A DNA stretch of 29,198 nt from Dunaliella salina (GCA_002284615.2 MU069938.1:77055-106252), one strand, 5' to 3'; shown: positions 8,148-18,956, numbered from the stretch's first letter. Translations and numbers: made by a program. Notes: generated from the sequence alone by a model not told the origin.

Positions 8148-10398
8148 ATACTGCTCAAGAAAAGAATTGAAGACTGTACAAGCCAGGTCCAGCTGCGTGC
8201 ATTGAGGAAAATATCCTTATTTAGCGAGCTGGCTAGGGCCTCACAGGCCCAGGAGCTCACAGGCCCAGCCTTAGACCAAGCTAGGAGCCAACAGGAGACA
8301 ACGAGTGATGTTCTGGCAGGTTGTTAGCCATGCGCCTGTTGGCTTGGACTCTCCTCCTCCTGCCTTGCTTTGACTGCCTCGACCACAGTTAATCCCCTAC
8401 CAGAAGTACCCTGCAAGTTTAATGCGAGTCAACATTTGCCAAGGACTGGAGCTTCCTGAGCCTGTGCATGGCAACTTGATTTTGAGGGTGACTCGGCAAA
8501 TAGCCCATGGCTAACCTCACTTTTTGTAATGCTTTCTGGCATCTGAAAGCTGTCACCCTGAAAAAGCACATAAACATTGTCAAGTATTAAATGGACAACC
8601 TGTATAATGAGACTCATGATTATAGTAATGAAACAGGAGGCACCAGCCTGTATAACTTTTGTACGTCATGTGTCAATCCGAATAAAAACTATATTTTCGG
8701 AATCCTGAGATCGAGAGGAATCAATTGATATATGTATGGGTCCAATCGGAGAGGGTGGTTGGTCGGTGGTCCTTTAAGGGGGTTTGGACTTTTCGGGACC
8801 CCCCCTCCAGAATTTTTCTGAGCCACTTTTTCGAAATCTTCAATACACCAATGGATTCCTGAGCTTGAGAACTGTTGATTGGCACCCTCTTTGAGCAAAT
8901 TGGGTAAAAGCAGGGTCTCTGTGCATGGATCAAAGTTAGTGCCACATGCTCATGGACGTAGGTTGCTGGGGGTGTGAAGGCAAACATGCAGCAAACAAAT
9001 TCAAACTTTCATGGTGGTGACAATGTACGATATGTCCTTGCATGGTGAAGTCAGAAGGGCAGTTTATGGACTTGCAAGCCAGTTGTGAGTGCCTGGAAGG
9101 GCAGGTTTGCATGGGTGCCCGTTCATCAGTTTTTGCCCAATAACTCTGCTCCAACTCGATGTTTGATTGCGATGAGTATGCAGATTGATAGCTATCTAAA
9201 AGAGGAGCAGATTGGTACCCTTTTCGTGGGGAGGGGGGCAGTATTTGGGGGGGGGGGTCCCTCTGGGCCCCCCGCCAAGAATTTTGACATGACGTACAAT
9301 ACTTTTTTTTATCCTCCTGAATGAAAGTTCCTGATTCTCATTTGCGCACACCTTCCTATCCCTCCTGTGTAGGTACCACAGATGGTACAATCAAAAGCAT
9401 GCAGTCCCCTCAAAAGATACACTAGTGCTGCATGCCCTCTCACAAATGCCATCACAAGGGTAGCGCTCTCCACATCCTCTCAGGTCGCCAACGAAAAAGA
9501 AAAAGAAGACTCTTTGTGGGCCTGAGGCAGCATGCATTAAGGACAGGTTCCTGACTAGCAAGCTAGCAAGGGCCTCACCAAATGGCCCTGAAAGCCTGCA
9601 CTAGACACAGTTAGCTAAAAAGGACCAGAAAGAGGTAACTTACCTCCTCATTGAATGAGGATCTCCAGGGGGATTCGCCATGCTCATGGACACCCAGATG
9701 CCGCGTGCCCAGCAAGGAGAGGAAGGAGAGGGTTACGTAGCGCGCCCAGCACCCCTCCCCCCTGAAGCCCCCTGAAAATGAGGAGCATGCCTGGTGCTAA
9801 TGACGGTTGTCAATTTGTGGATGGCATGGTAACGAGCTTGTTTGCTTGGTAAGTCCCATATTATGAAGAGGTTTGACCAGTTTGATCATTACTCATTGTA
9901 GATAGTATGCATGCATACCAATTAAGGCGATGTGCAGCAAGAGGCTTCGGGAAGCAAAAGTCTTGGACCCCAAGTGTCCATCCTTTTAAAGATTGTATGT
10001 CTGAAATTATCAAATTAAGAACTATCAATTGGTATACATATACGAGTCCAATTGGGGAAGGTGAGGGTGGCTGGGGTTTTTGGGGGTCAACTTGTTGGTC
10101 TCCCCGGGAGTCCAAAAAGGGGGCCCCTCCAGGGGAATCCTGGGCCACTTCTACAGAATTATAAATAAACCATTTGGTTCCTGAGCTCAAGAAAGGTTGA
10201 ATGGCACCCTTTTGGTCCAAACTGGGTGAAAGGGGGGTCTATGTGCATGGCCGGGAGTCAGTGCCACGCATGCAAGGGTGTGGGCAGTGGGGGTTGTGGA
10301 GGCTCCAATCCAAACTTCCAGGATAGTGTCATGTAAGGAAAATAAGAAAAGCCTACGCAAGCCAGAGGCCGCGTGCATTAAGGGAAGGTCCACTAACT

Positions 10399-11113
10399 NN
10401 NNNNNNNNNNNNNNNNNNNNNNNNNNNNNNNNNNNNNNNNNNNNNNNNNNNNNNNNNNNNNNNNNNNNNNNNNNNNNNNNNNNNNNNNNNNNNNNNNNNN
10501 NNNNNNNNNNNNNNNNNNNNNNNNNNNNNNNNNNNNNNNNNNNNNNNNNNNNNNNNNNNNNNNNNNNNNNNNNNNNNNNNNNNNNNNNNNNNNNNNNNNN
10601 NNNNNNNNNNNNNNNNNNNNNNNNNNNNNNNNNNNNNNNNNNNNNNNNNNNNNNNNNNNNNNNNNNNNNNNNNNNNNNNNNNNNNNNNNNNNNNNNNNNN
10701 NNNNNNNNNNNNNNNNNNNNNNNNNNNNNNNNNNNNNNNNNNNNNNNNNNNNNNNNNNNNNNNNNNNNNNNNNNNNNNNNNNNNNNNNNNNNNNNNNNNN
10801 NNNNNNNNNNNNNNNNNNNNNNNNNNNNNNNNNNNNNNNNNNNNNNNNNNNNNNNNNNNNNNNNNNNNNNNNNNNNNNNNNNNNNNNNNNNNNNNNNNNN
10901 NNNNNNNNNNNNNNNNNNNNNNNNNNNNNNNNNNNNNNNNNNNNNNNNNNNNNNNNNNNNNNNNNNNNNNNNNNNNNNNNNNNNNNNNNNNNNNNNNNNN
11001 NNNNNNNNNNNNNNNNNNNNNNNNNNNNNNNNNNNNNNNNNNNNNNNNNNNNNNNNNNNNNNNNNNNNNNNNNNNNNNNNNNNNNNNNNNNNNNNNNNNN
11101 NNNNNNNNNNNNN
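10399..11113. other. Assembly gap (N)
   Basis: 715 unknown bases. The gap begins inside a B-repeat copy and ends inside LINE coding sequence, so the LINE 5' junction and most of its coding region are hidden or absent. Confidence 1.
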
Positions 11114-11114
11114 T

Positions 11115-11405
11115 AGGCAGCAGCATGCAGACCTTTGTAAACTAATTGGCGCTAAAGCTAAGACTATTCACCCTATTCTCCTGGGCGTTGGTGGTTCTAT
11201 TTACACTGTGCATACCCTGAGGCAATTCAAGCAACTAGGACTGGATCACCAACATGCCACTAAGCTTGCTCAACAACTTCATGCCCATTCTGTTCAATAT
11301 GCCCACAAACTTGTCACCACACGCAGCGCTATTGAAAACAAGAGTACTCCCTGCAGCCAGGTTCTTGAGCCAGGTGCTTCTAGCAACCCTCCAGATCCAC
11401 ATTAG
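11115..11405 (+). mobile_element. C-terminal end of a non-LTR retrotransposon (LINE) polyprotein
   Basis: The frame is open from the gap edge to TAG at 11403-11405, 96 codons. It contains HADLCKLIGAK, HPILLGVGGSIYTVHTLRQF and LGLDHQHATKLAQQLHAHSV, the kind of C-terminal segment found downstream of reverse transcriptase in LINE-like elements of green algae. A decayed relative occurs in this window at about 15770-16060 on the other strand, which supports a repeat-family origin. Catalytic domains are not visible. Confidence 0.7.
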
Positions 11406-11545
11406 CATTCTCTTTTTCATACCTTGTGGTGGAGGGGGCACACGGCTCTTTTTTGAGCCAATGTGTCTTCTTTTCCTTAATTGATGTAGGGAGAGTTTCT
11501 CTGCCTACGTAGTTTTTTCTTTTTCTTTTTCTTTTCTTTCTGTTT
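11406..11545 (+). mobile_element. LINE 3' untranslated tail with small hairpin
   Basis: It follows the LINE stop codon. Positions 11486-11508 form a GTAGGGAGAG / CTCTGCCTAC stem (9 of 10 pairs) with a TTT loop, followed by a T/CT-rich stretch. Closely similar tails occur at about 12250-12300 and 12655-12730, so several 3' ends of the same family are present. Confidence 0.6.
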
Positions 11546-12046
11546 TAGGCATGTGTAGGGACTTGGAGGTTATGTTGCGCAAGTTGGGTGTCGATTCCTA
11601 TATCTGTATTGACCAGGCCTGCTCTCAAGGGCTTTTGTGAGGGCTTTTCATTCTGCCAGCAATAGTATGGCGTTTAGTTTTCATGTCGAAGATCATTTGA
11701 TTTTGGCAGCCCAAAAGCATGTGGAGTGCGCTGCCTAATTGATGACAGCCTGGGAGAGGGCATGATACTATCCCTCCCAGTGGGTCAGTTGACCTTTTAA
11801 AAAGGACTGCAAGAAAAGAATAGAAAAGAGAAGTCTATGCAAGCCAGAGGCCGCGCGCATTAAAGATAGTACCCTTAACTGGAAAATTAGAGGTCTCACC
11901 AGAAGGGCTTCAGAACCTACACTAGACATAGCTATCCTAGGAGCAAGCCAGAAACAGAACTGATAAGGATCTGGGGAATTGTCCGCCATGCTAGGCGCCT
12001 GGACTCTCCTTCTTCTGCTGTCCACCAATGCGCGCCCAGCACCACT

Positions 12047-12068
12047 CCCCCCCCCCCCCCCCCCCCCC
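12047..12068 (+). repeat. Poly-C tract (22 C)
   Basis: An uninterrupted run of C in the B4 repeat copy; the homologous position of B2 (about 9751-9760) has a short CCCCTCCCCCC stretch. Confidence 0.95.
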
Positions 12069-12649
12069 AGCCCCCTTAACATGAAGAGCATGTATGCTAT
12101 TAATGATGGAAGCCGATTTTTGTATCAGCTTTTTACCTGGTTAGGCCCAGATTCATTAGGGGTTTGATTGTGTATTCCTTGTGAACAGTGCCAGCAACAC
12201 CAATTAAGAAAATGTGCTGAAAAAAAGGACTGCATATTCTTGGATTTGGTGTCTCCTTTTCCTTAATTAATGTAGGGAGCTTAATTGATGTAGGGACTCA
12301 AACGCAACCGTAGTGAACTTGTTGGTGGTATTCTGTCGAGTCCCAGGAGGTGGCTGCATTTGCCAGAAACTTTGCTCGACATCCTCTGTTTTGTGTGTGG
12401 TCTGGCTAATCTCTAGCTGTGTATGTCTCTAGGTTCCAACTCAGCTACTTATCTGTCATTGCAGGAAAACGCTTTTTCTGCAAACTTCCTTGTTCCCTTT
12501 CTTTGCTCATACTTCTTGCTTGCTGGGTCTTGTCTCTGTACTCCCTGAGCTCTCATGCTGCATTGTGACCTCTCCTCTCGTTCTGTCTGTCTTCATGCGT
12601 TGCACTTTGTTCACATGAGCTGAGCAGCCAGACTTCATGGCTGAAGGTT

Positions 12650-12730
12650 GTATTCCCCAATGTAACCAATGTTACCAATGATGTAGGGAGAGTTTCTTTG
12701 CCTACATAGTTTTCCTTTTTCTTCGGATAT
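12650..12730 (+). mobile_element. Second LINE-family 3' tail
   Basis: GATGTAGGGAGAGTTTCTTT and GCCTACATAG, then a T/CT-rich run, repeat the sequence at 11484-11540. The hairpin core is at 12683-12705. No coding sequence of the element stands directly upstream, so this is a 5'-truncated copy or fragment. Confidence 0.55.
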
Positions 12731-12959
12731 AAAAAGTGCCTGTGCACTACTGCAAGATTCTGTGCTTCATGTGCGTGGATATACATGATACATTCCTGTA
12801 AGTATTGACATCCGTTTTAATCTACATGTGGCAACAGGCTCTGATAGCAGAGCAGTACCCTGTTTTGGCATACACTATTTTGTGTTGAGTTTGCATGTGG
12901 AATTTGAGAGCATCTTGAAGATTGGGCAGGTGGGTGAGCTTGGGGCCAGGTGGGGGAAT

Positions 12960-13590
12960 CTATGGATGTGCCCGCAGCTGCTCTCTTTTTCCTTTCTTGG
13001 CTAACCAAGGCCAAGGCCAAGGACCAGCATTGGGGATCTCAGTGTTAGCTTGATTGGCCTGGTGTTTTGCTAGAGCCGAGCAGTCATGCATTTTGACTGC
13101 AGACTTCTTTCTGTTACCTCTGTATTTTGCAAGATTAGCAGATTCATTTCCAGTGATGCCAGCATGAGCCTTCACTTTATAAAAAAATGACATTAGTTCT
13201 AGAACTGCTAATGAGATTAAAATCACTTTAAGGACATCCCCTTCAACATGTTGCTAGTGCTTCTTTGGGTTGAGAAGCTGCTCACGTGTTTGATGGAAAG
13301 AGGTGGGAATGTCTGACGCAATGTTTACATAGCTATGGGTGATAGAAGCAGTAATCACTGCCAATTAAGCTCAACATGGGTTAGGAATCCCTGCACCGTT
13401 ATGTTCAACAATTTTTTTTGCTGACAGTGAGCGGGCAGTAGATGCCTGCCCCAGTTTCTTGCTTGTTGGCAAGCCAAATTCTAGACATGACAGCTGCCAT
13501 TTGTATGTGCCTCGGTCCTCCAGTCAAACTTTGCGTGGTTAACATTGGATTGGCTAGACAAGACTCCGTGCCGGAAACTCGGAGTCTCAA
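12960..13590 (-). pseudogene. Decayed LINE RNase H domain
   Basis: On the minus strand, 13226-12960 encodes FFYKVKAHAGITGNESANLA, the C-terminal RNase H motif (KxHxGxxGNExAD-like; the Asp of NExAD is Asn here). Upstream, 13590-13405 encodes ETGAGIYCPLT, which resembles the N-terminal GAGxY strand of the same domain. Stops and frame changes lie between. RNase H domains of this form belong to non-LTR retroelements. It may come from the same family as the element at 11115, which is inference. Confidence 0.65.
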
Positions 13591-13959
13591 TCCTGATGAA
13601 TTATGTGTGGAGTACTTGCATCCCTTGAGATTTGTTGTTTAACAGAGGGGAAGCCCTCAAACTCTTTGAATCCAGGCATGTCAGCCAGCAGGAACACTCA
13701 TTACCAGTGCGAGCAGCAGGTGAGACAGCAATTCCATGCTGAAGCCTTCAGTGAAGGTCAGCTTTTTAAAAGAGTGAGAGGGCACATTTATCTATGAGCA
13801 TAGGGCAAAACGGGTGTGATATTGCACTTGGCAGAGAATGGGGGAGCCTGTATCCAATCTCATGGATTTAGATTCTTTTGGTCAGGATACCGAGCAGCCA
13901 AGCTATTTGGCTGAAGGTCAACTCCCCAACGTAATGTAATGTCATGAAGGGCCTTGCTG

Positions 13960-14806
13960 TGGCCTCTATTGTAATCCTGTGCTGTGAACGTACACAAAAT
14001 CTGTTCCATCAGGAAGAAACCATACCTGTTACATCAGGCTTGTACGAGCTCTCAAGCAGATGCTCATCCTGCCAACTTCTCCACCATGCCACCATCCGAA
14101 AGCATCCATCAAAATGACATTGACTCACTAGAACAGCTGTGCAGCTGCCCTACCAGCCTCCAGCAAAGCAGGACACTGCATTTAGTTTCCAATCCGTCGA
14201 GAGAGGGCCTGGCAAAGCACACAAGACATAGTCCATGACAGAGCTATGCGCAGCAGCCCAAAGTGACGCCATGTAACACGCAGCAAGCCATGCAAAATCA
14301 AATGTGGCTTTTACCCCACATAAAGTCAGTGCAACCCCTCTCTTTAATTAAAGGCAAATACCTAAGGCATGATAACTCTGCCTTCGACAGGAAAGCCTCA
14401 GTCTTTAGTCCACATGCTTCCTCCAGCTTTGCTTTGCTTTCCATCCCTTTTTTTCCCGCGGGCCTTGTTTGTCTTGGCTGAAGTCTTTCTAAGGCTGCTG
14501 GCGAACTTACGCTCGTCATCCCTGCATGATGATAAACCATGAGCAAAGTGCGACTGTATTATATCTAAGTACAATGAGATACCATGCTATAGGGAGGGGG
14601 TAAGTCCATCTCATTATGAAAATGAGTCCTCCTTGACTTTCCAGTGAAATTCACCATTGAAGGCACACATCTTGACAAGAAAAGGGGTACTGTTGCAAGC
14701 ATTGAAAGAAAATTGGCATAGCCCATGCTTGAGGGAGGACATACTTGAAAGCATGCATGTGAGCGTGCGCATGTGTGTACATGCTTGTGTGTGTAAGTAA
14801 GTATAT

Positions 14807-14808
<2 letters not shown>
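13960..14808. other. No gene or structured element recognised
   Basis: Short ORFs only, none with recognisable motifs or a consistent splice context. Confidence 0.5.

Positions 14809-14881
<73 letters not shown>
14809..14881 (+). repeat. (TG)n microsatellite, ~73 bp
   Basis: Uninterrupted GT dinucleotides, preceded by GTGT-rich degenerate sequence (14759-14808). Confidence 0.95.
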
Positions 14882-14883
<2 letters not shown>

Positions 14884-15250
14884 CACATGCTTGACTGCAG
14901 CAGCCCAGCAGTGGCTTTCTGGCAGCAGCAAGGTAGCAATGGAGTGGCATCGGCAATTTAAGGTTTGACAAACTCCTTTGCAATGCACTTGGCCCTCCGT
15001 TGACCACAACTCATCATTGCCAATGTGTCTAGCTTTAGGGAGCGCCTCCACTTGTACTTGTATCTGTTAAAAAAGACCTTTTGCCAAAGTCGTAGACCCC
15101 ATAATCAAAGTTTTTCAGGCACAGCGCAGCATGTAACGAAGGGTACCACAAACTTTTTCCTGGCCTTCCCTGGATGTGCGCTCCTGCTGGTGCAGCAGCA
15201 ATGTGACATCAACGCGTGCTCTGGAGCTTGGTCAAACTCTCAGGCCAACC

Positions 15251-15330
15251 AGCACGTCCAGTCCTCAAGTGAATACGCAACATTGTTGCGAGTGTTTCTC
15301 AAGTGAATATGCAGAATTGTTGGGAGCATC
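15251..15330 (+). repeat. Two ~34-bp tandem units
   Basis: CTCAAGTGAATACGCAACAT... is followed by CTCAAGTGAATATGCAGAAT..., an imperfect direct duplication. Confidence 0.7.
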
Positions 15331-15556
15331 TATTTATGGAAAACATTAGCTGAACTGCCGAGGGTGACCTGCAAGTTTTCGGTTGCTTGCTGGCTATACT
15401 TGGCGCTGTGTGCACAGGGGCTGCCCCAACTTTGATAGGCTGTCTAGCAGATTACTTTTGTCCGGACATTCCAAACTTCAGAGCCTGAGGTGCTATGAGT
15501 AGGCCACAATGGTTTGTTGTGAGCAGAAGTGTGAAATTGGCAAACAAAGGGGCTTG

Positions 15557-15599
15557 CCCCCTGAGGCAACGCCCTTGGGGCGTTGCTTCTGGCAGGGGG
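15557..15599. repeat. GC-rich compound hairpin
   Basis: The inner stem is GCAACGCCC (15566-15574) with GGGCGTTGC (15578-15586) and a TTG loop. An outer stem CCCCCT / AGGGGG (15557-15562 and 15594-15599) extends it past a small internal loop. No flanking gene explains it. Confidence 0.7.
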
Positions 15600-15769
15600 A
15601 TTTAGCCAGAAAGAAATCAAAACCTTACATGCAGAGGATACTCTCCACACACCATTATTAGGAAAGTGAGACATTCAGAAAAATGAGACACAAGCTCAAT
15701 GAACCGAAATATCTCCCAACCACCAAGATACATTGGAAAGGCAAGCGGGGATCGCAAGAGCTACAGAAC

Positions 15770-16060
15770 ATACCTGGCATCTGAACCTGGGTTTTGTAGA
15801 CTTCCTGGCTTTCAACTGCTTGCCTGGGGGTAAGAGTTTCCCCATAACAAGTCTGTGAGCACACATCACAGGCTAACATAGCATAGAATGGGCGCAAAAT
15901 TTGCGAGCAGCTTCACTGGCATATTGGCAATCCAGCTCTAGTTGTTTGAACTTGCTTTTAGCATGCTCACTGCGATACATTGTGCCAGCACCTTGGAGAA
16001 TGATGGTCTTTCAGGCCTTTCTGCAGCCACATTATTGCGACTCTCTTTACAAAAAGTCTC
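15770..16060 (-). pseudogene. Decayed copy of the LINE C-terminus
   Basis: The minus strand encodes KFKQLELDCQYASEAARKF and CAHSM, matching FKQLGLDHQHATKLAQQL and HAHSV of the element at 11115-11405. DNA similarity continues past an internal stop and a small insertion, through the region matching AHKLVTT, to the CAGGTTC...GCCAGG sequence near 15775. The reading frame is broken. Confidence 0.65.
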
Positions 16061-16104
16061 ATGCAATGGTAACACACAGGGATCAGTGCATGCTCAGCAA
16101 AAGA

Positions 16105-16160
16105 GCGTCAATCGCAGAGTATGCTTTGCTCAGCAACCAAGCATACTCTGCATTTGACGC
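16105..16160. repeat. 22-bp fold-back with 12-nt loop
   Basis: GCGTCAATCGCAGAGTATGC + TT (16105-16126) pairs with the 22 bases at 16139-16160, with 2 mismatches. It lies just beyond the decayed LINE copy. Confidence 0.75.
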
Positions 16161-16199
16161 TTTTTTACGAACACTTGCACACAGAGACCCACCCTTAAT

Positions 16200-17620
16200 A
16201 ACTCAAAGCCTGGCCTGCTTCAACTGGTTCTTTTGAAAATATAGTGTTCAAATTATTATAGGTATGGCTGCAACATGTTCCTGCTTGCAAATGCCAACAA
16301 ACATAGATTTCTTGTACTGTACACGGAAGAGTCGTCACAGGTGTAGGTTTTTCACAGGTTTGTGGACCTCTGATCTCAAACTTGATCGCTTTTCAGATTC
16401 CTGATGATTTAGACTTGGTCTCCTCCTGTTCTTCATTTTGGTTGTACGATCTCCGACGGCAATTTACGCCAGATCAAAGTTTGGAGCAAGATCTGACAAA
16501 ACATCTGAATTCTGACCCCAAATTATCAATCAAAGCCTGAATATGACGATTTCAGGAACTCAAACCAAAAAAAAGTAACAAGAGCTACCCAGAAGTGCTC
16601 CAAGGACGAAACAGTGGTTAAAGCTCAAAGGTCCATCTACCCCTTTAGACGTTCTCAGAGTCCTGGCCCAGCTAGGCCACAAATTGACCCTATTCCTCTC
16701 CCAAAGGCGTAAACTGTATAACTGCTACGCTTCTGAGAGTAGATATGATGAACAGGGAAAGGTTATGAAATTCCTATTTGTCACCTCTTTGCCCCATCCT
16801 TCTCTTTTTGAGCTCCCTTGCTCACACACTGAGCGGATCTCCGTGGAATCCTTTTCCATTTAACATCCAAACTGCTCTCTCGAATGGCCAATTGTCACCA
16901 AAGCAAAAAGGGCCCCCACTTTGGTGCTTAATACCTGAACTCCTGGAGCACAACACCCATGACAATCTTTTCGGTGCTCAACACTATGCCCCTCATCGAA
17001 TTCTTGGGGGATCTCCAGCTGGTCAGATAAGAGCTGTCATCCCACCTGCAACGATTAGACCATGAAACTGGCCGTGCGATACACCATCTACTCTGCTGTC
17101 CTCAATACAGAGGCTGCAACCACCCTAGTGCTTCTGCCAGCAAGTGACCAGCTGAAGGTAAGCAAATTTTACTGAATTCTCCCAGAGCTGGAAAACTGTC
17201 CCCCCCCCCCAAAAAACAGGTGTCTTTAGAATACTCCCGGCATAGGTGCGTCCCAATCTTGGACAACTAAGTTATTTAAGATGCTAAGCAGCCGACTGAT
17301 GGGGCGCATGTGTGTGTCTAATCAGCCGCAGCATGAACCCTACTTTTCCACCTCCAAACCTCAGTTACAGGACACCCACTGCACCAAATGGGTAATTTCT
17401 AATGATTAGGTATCCTTATATCAAAAGTGGTGGTGTTCACCCCCAGACCCGACCTCCACCAATGGGGTCGACAATTTGGGAGTAGGTAGTTGATGGATAA
17501 CAATGAGGGGCTGCATGCTTGGAATGTGAGACTTTGGTCCCAGGGGGGAGGGGGGCAGCAAGGCACTCCAGTGCCTATTTGAGGTCAGATGTAGAGTCAT
17601 AAGAGACATGGAGCACTCTT
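16200..17620. other. No gene recognised
   Basis: Contains short ORFs, the longest at 16778-17065 (+), and a C10A6 homopolymer junction near 17201-17217. There are no motifs and no supported splice chain. Confidence 0.45.
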
Positions 17621-17622
17621 TC

Positions 17623-17901
17623 TCAATCTAAAATTTTTACTTGGTATTCCTCCTGGCATAGTCTGATAAAGCAGCATGAGCAACACGGCGGAACAATGTC
17701 CTCAAGGCGAATGCCTGCTTTAATGATATCTTCTATACTGCCAATAAAAGCATGTCTGAGCCCACCCCTGACCAGCCAGGCAATATTTTCGGGCAAATCT
17801 TGTTGCAAACCTTTTCTTTTACCACAAGGTATCCAATGCTGTGCTGCTTTGCCAAAACGGATGACTTTCAGAATGACCCCTGTTGTAAATTTGAGGTGCA
17901 T
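17623..17901 (-). CDS. Unidentified small ORF, 92 codons
   Basis: ATG at 17901 to a stop at 17623-17625, uninterrupted. The peptide includes PCGKRKGLQQDLPENIAWLV and GSIEDIIKAGIRLEDIVPPC, with even composition and no low complexity, which is why it is listed while other chance ORFs are not. I recognise no family. It could be a retroelement fragment or a chance ORF. Confidence 0.25.
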   Translation of the reverse strand: MHLKFTTGVILKVIRFGKAAQHWIPCGKRKGLQQDLPENIAWLVRGGLRHAFIGSIEDIIKAGIRLEDIVPPCCSCCFIRLCQEEYQVKILD

Positions 17902-17909
17902 GGTATTTT

Positions 17910-18950
17910 AAAGGGGTTGTAAGTGGGAAATTGGGAGCGTGCGGGCATGTGGGTGCCTGCTGGGGGACACATGCTCATTTTCCAGGGTTTAATGCCATGC
18001 AAGATGTAGTAGTATGCTGAAGGTGTGTTCCAAGCCGTGTCGGAGCGTGTTCCACCCTGGGCCCTGCCTTTTCTAGGGCAGCTATCCTTCACACTTCACA
18101 TGCTAATATGTAAGCAAACCACCATGCACTGCTCCCTAGTCCTTGCATGCCATCTCCTGAAACCTGCTCAGACCTAAAGGGGGGCCCAAAGTCAGGCGCC
18201 ACATCCCTGTGTGATACCCTGCCCATTGCCAACCAGGCCACCTCTGCCAATTCTGAGCACACCTGAAAGCTAGTTAAAAAAGCGACTTTTAAGCGCTGAG
18301 CTGGTCCAATTTGGTGTTCTATGCTGTGCGCAAGGCCTTCATGTTTGTGCGCTCAGGCAGCATAACTCACCCCCTGTGTGCCCAAGCCCTGCAGGTGGAC
18401 CTCAGGATGGGCCCTGAGTGCACAAGTGGCCACCTGCTGCGAGCTGGCGGAGGGCTGTACCAGGGGATGCTTATCAGGCAGCCAAGAGGAGTGATGACGA
18501 TAGGAAACAGCTTTCTACTAATATTTAATGAAATTTTGATGCTTCAGCGGAGCGTTTGGACGGGTTCCGGATTTCAAACCCTTATTTCGATCAAATTTCT
18601 GCCGACAGCCAGTGAGATCAAAGGCGCTTTTTTGATTTCATTTTGAAGGGACCAATACGGCGACTATTTGCGGACAAAATCCTCGGTTCAGCTCGCATTA
18701 ACTTGCCTTAAATATCATCAGAAGTACATCAACTCCCTCGGATGTGTGCCCACAACCAAGAACTTGGGAGGATTCAGCTCCAGCAACTTTGCGGAGCCCA
18801 GCAGCTCCTCCCTGGCGACCAGCATGGCAACTCGCGGTGTCAATGTTGATGACGAGAACCCCAGGCATTGGCCAGGACAAACAGCAGGCGCAGAGGTGGC
18901 CTATCGGGGGCTGGCCAGACCTCCCTCATTCTGCGTGCTTGTCCATGCAA
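17910..18950. other. No gene recognised
   Basis: Short plus-strand ORFs (18311-18646, 18668-18991) have no recognisable motifs and no consistent intron phases. Confidence 0.45.
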
Positions 18951-18956
18951 TGAAAA

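Larger units (their letters stand above)
8155..12250 (+). repeat. Degenerate tandem array of a ~0.85-kb B-A repeat
   Basis: B copies share GCAAGCCAGAGGCCGCGTGC-like sequence followed by ATTAAGG; anchors stand at 8199, 9534, 10375 and 11857. A copies share CAATTGGTAT...GGGTCCAAT...TTCCTGAGCT...GGCACCCT and have TTCCTGAGCT anchors near 8855 and 10176. The A anchor lies about 650 bp after the B anchor in both complete units, and B2 to B3 is 841 bp. Extra DNA in unit 1 (about 9050-9480, including a partial A-like piece near 9140-9280), the N gap and a LINE tail interrupt the array. Later copies of B contain the poly-C tract at 12047. The identity is low enough that the array must be old. I recognise no coding function. 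Confidence 0.7.

Noticed and set aside
8027..8327. ORFs encoding Cys-Val or Thr-His repeats
   Set aside because: Translations of the (TG)n microsatellite.
10278..11405. 375-codon ORF across the gap
   Set aside because: Most of it is unknown residues from N; only the part after 11114 is real sequence.
15774..15852. 79-bp exon-like block on the minus strand with good acceptor and donor
   Set aside because: It is collinear with the end of the decayed LINE C-terminus, so the splice signals are probably accidental.
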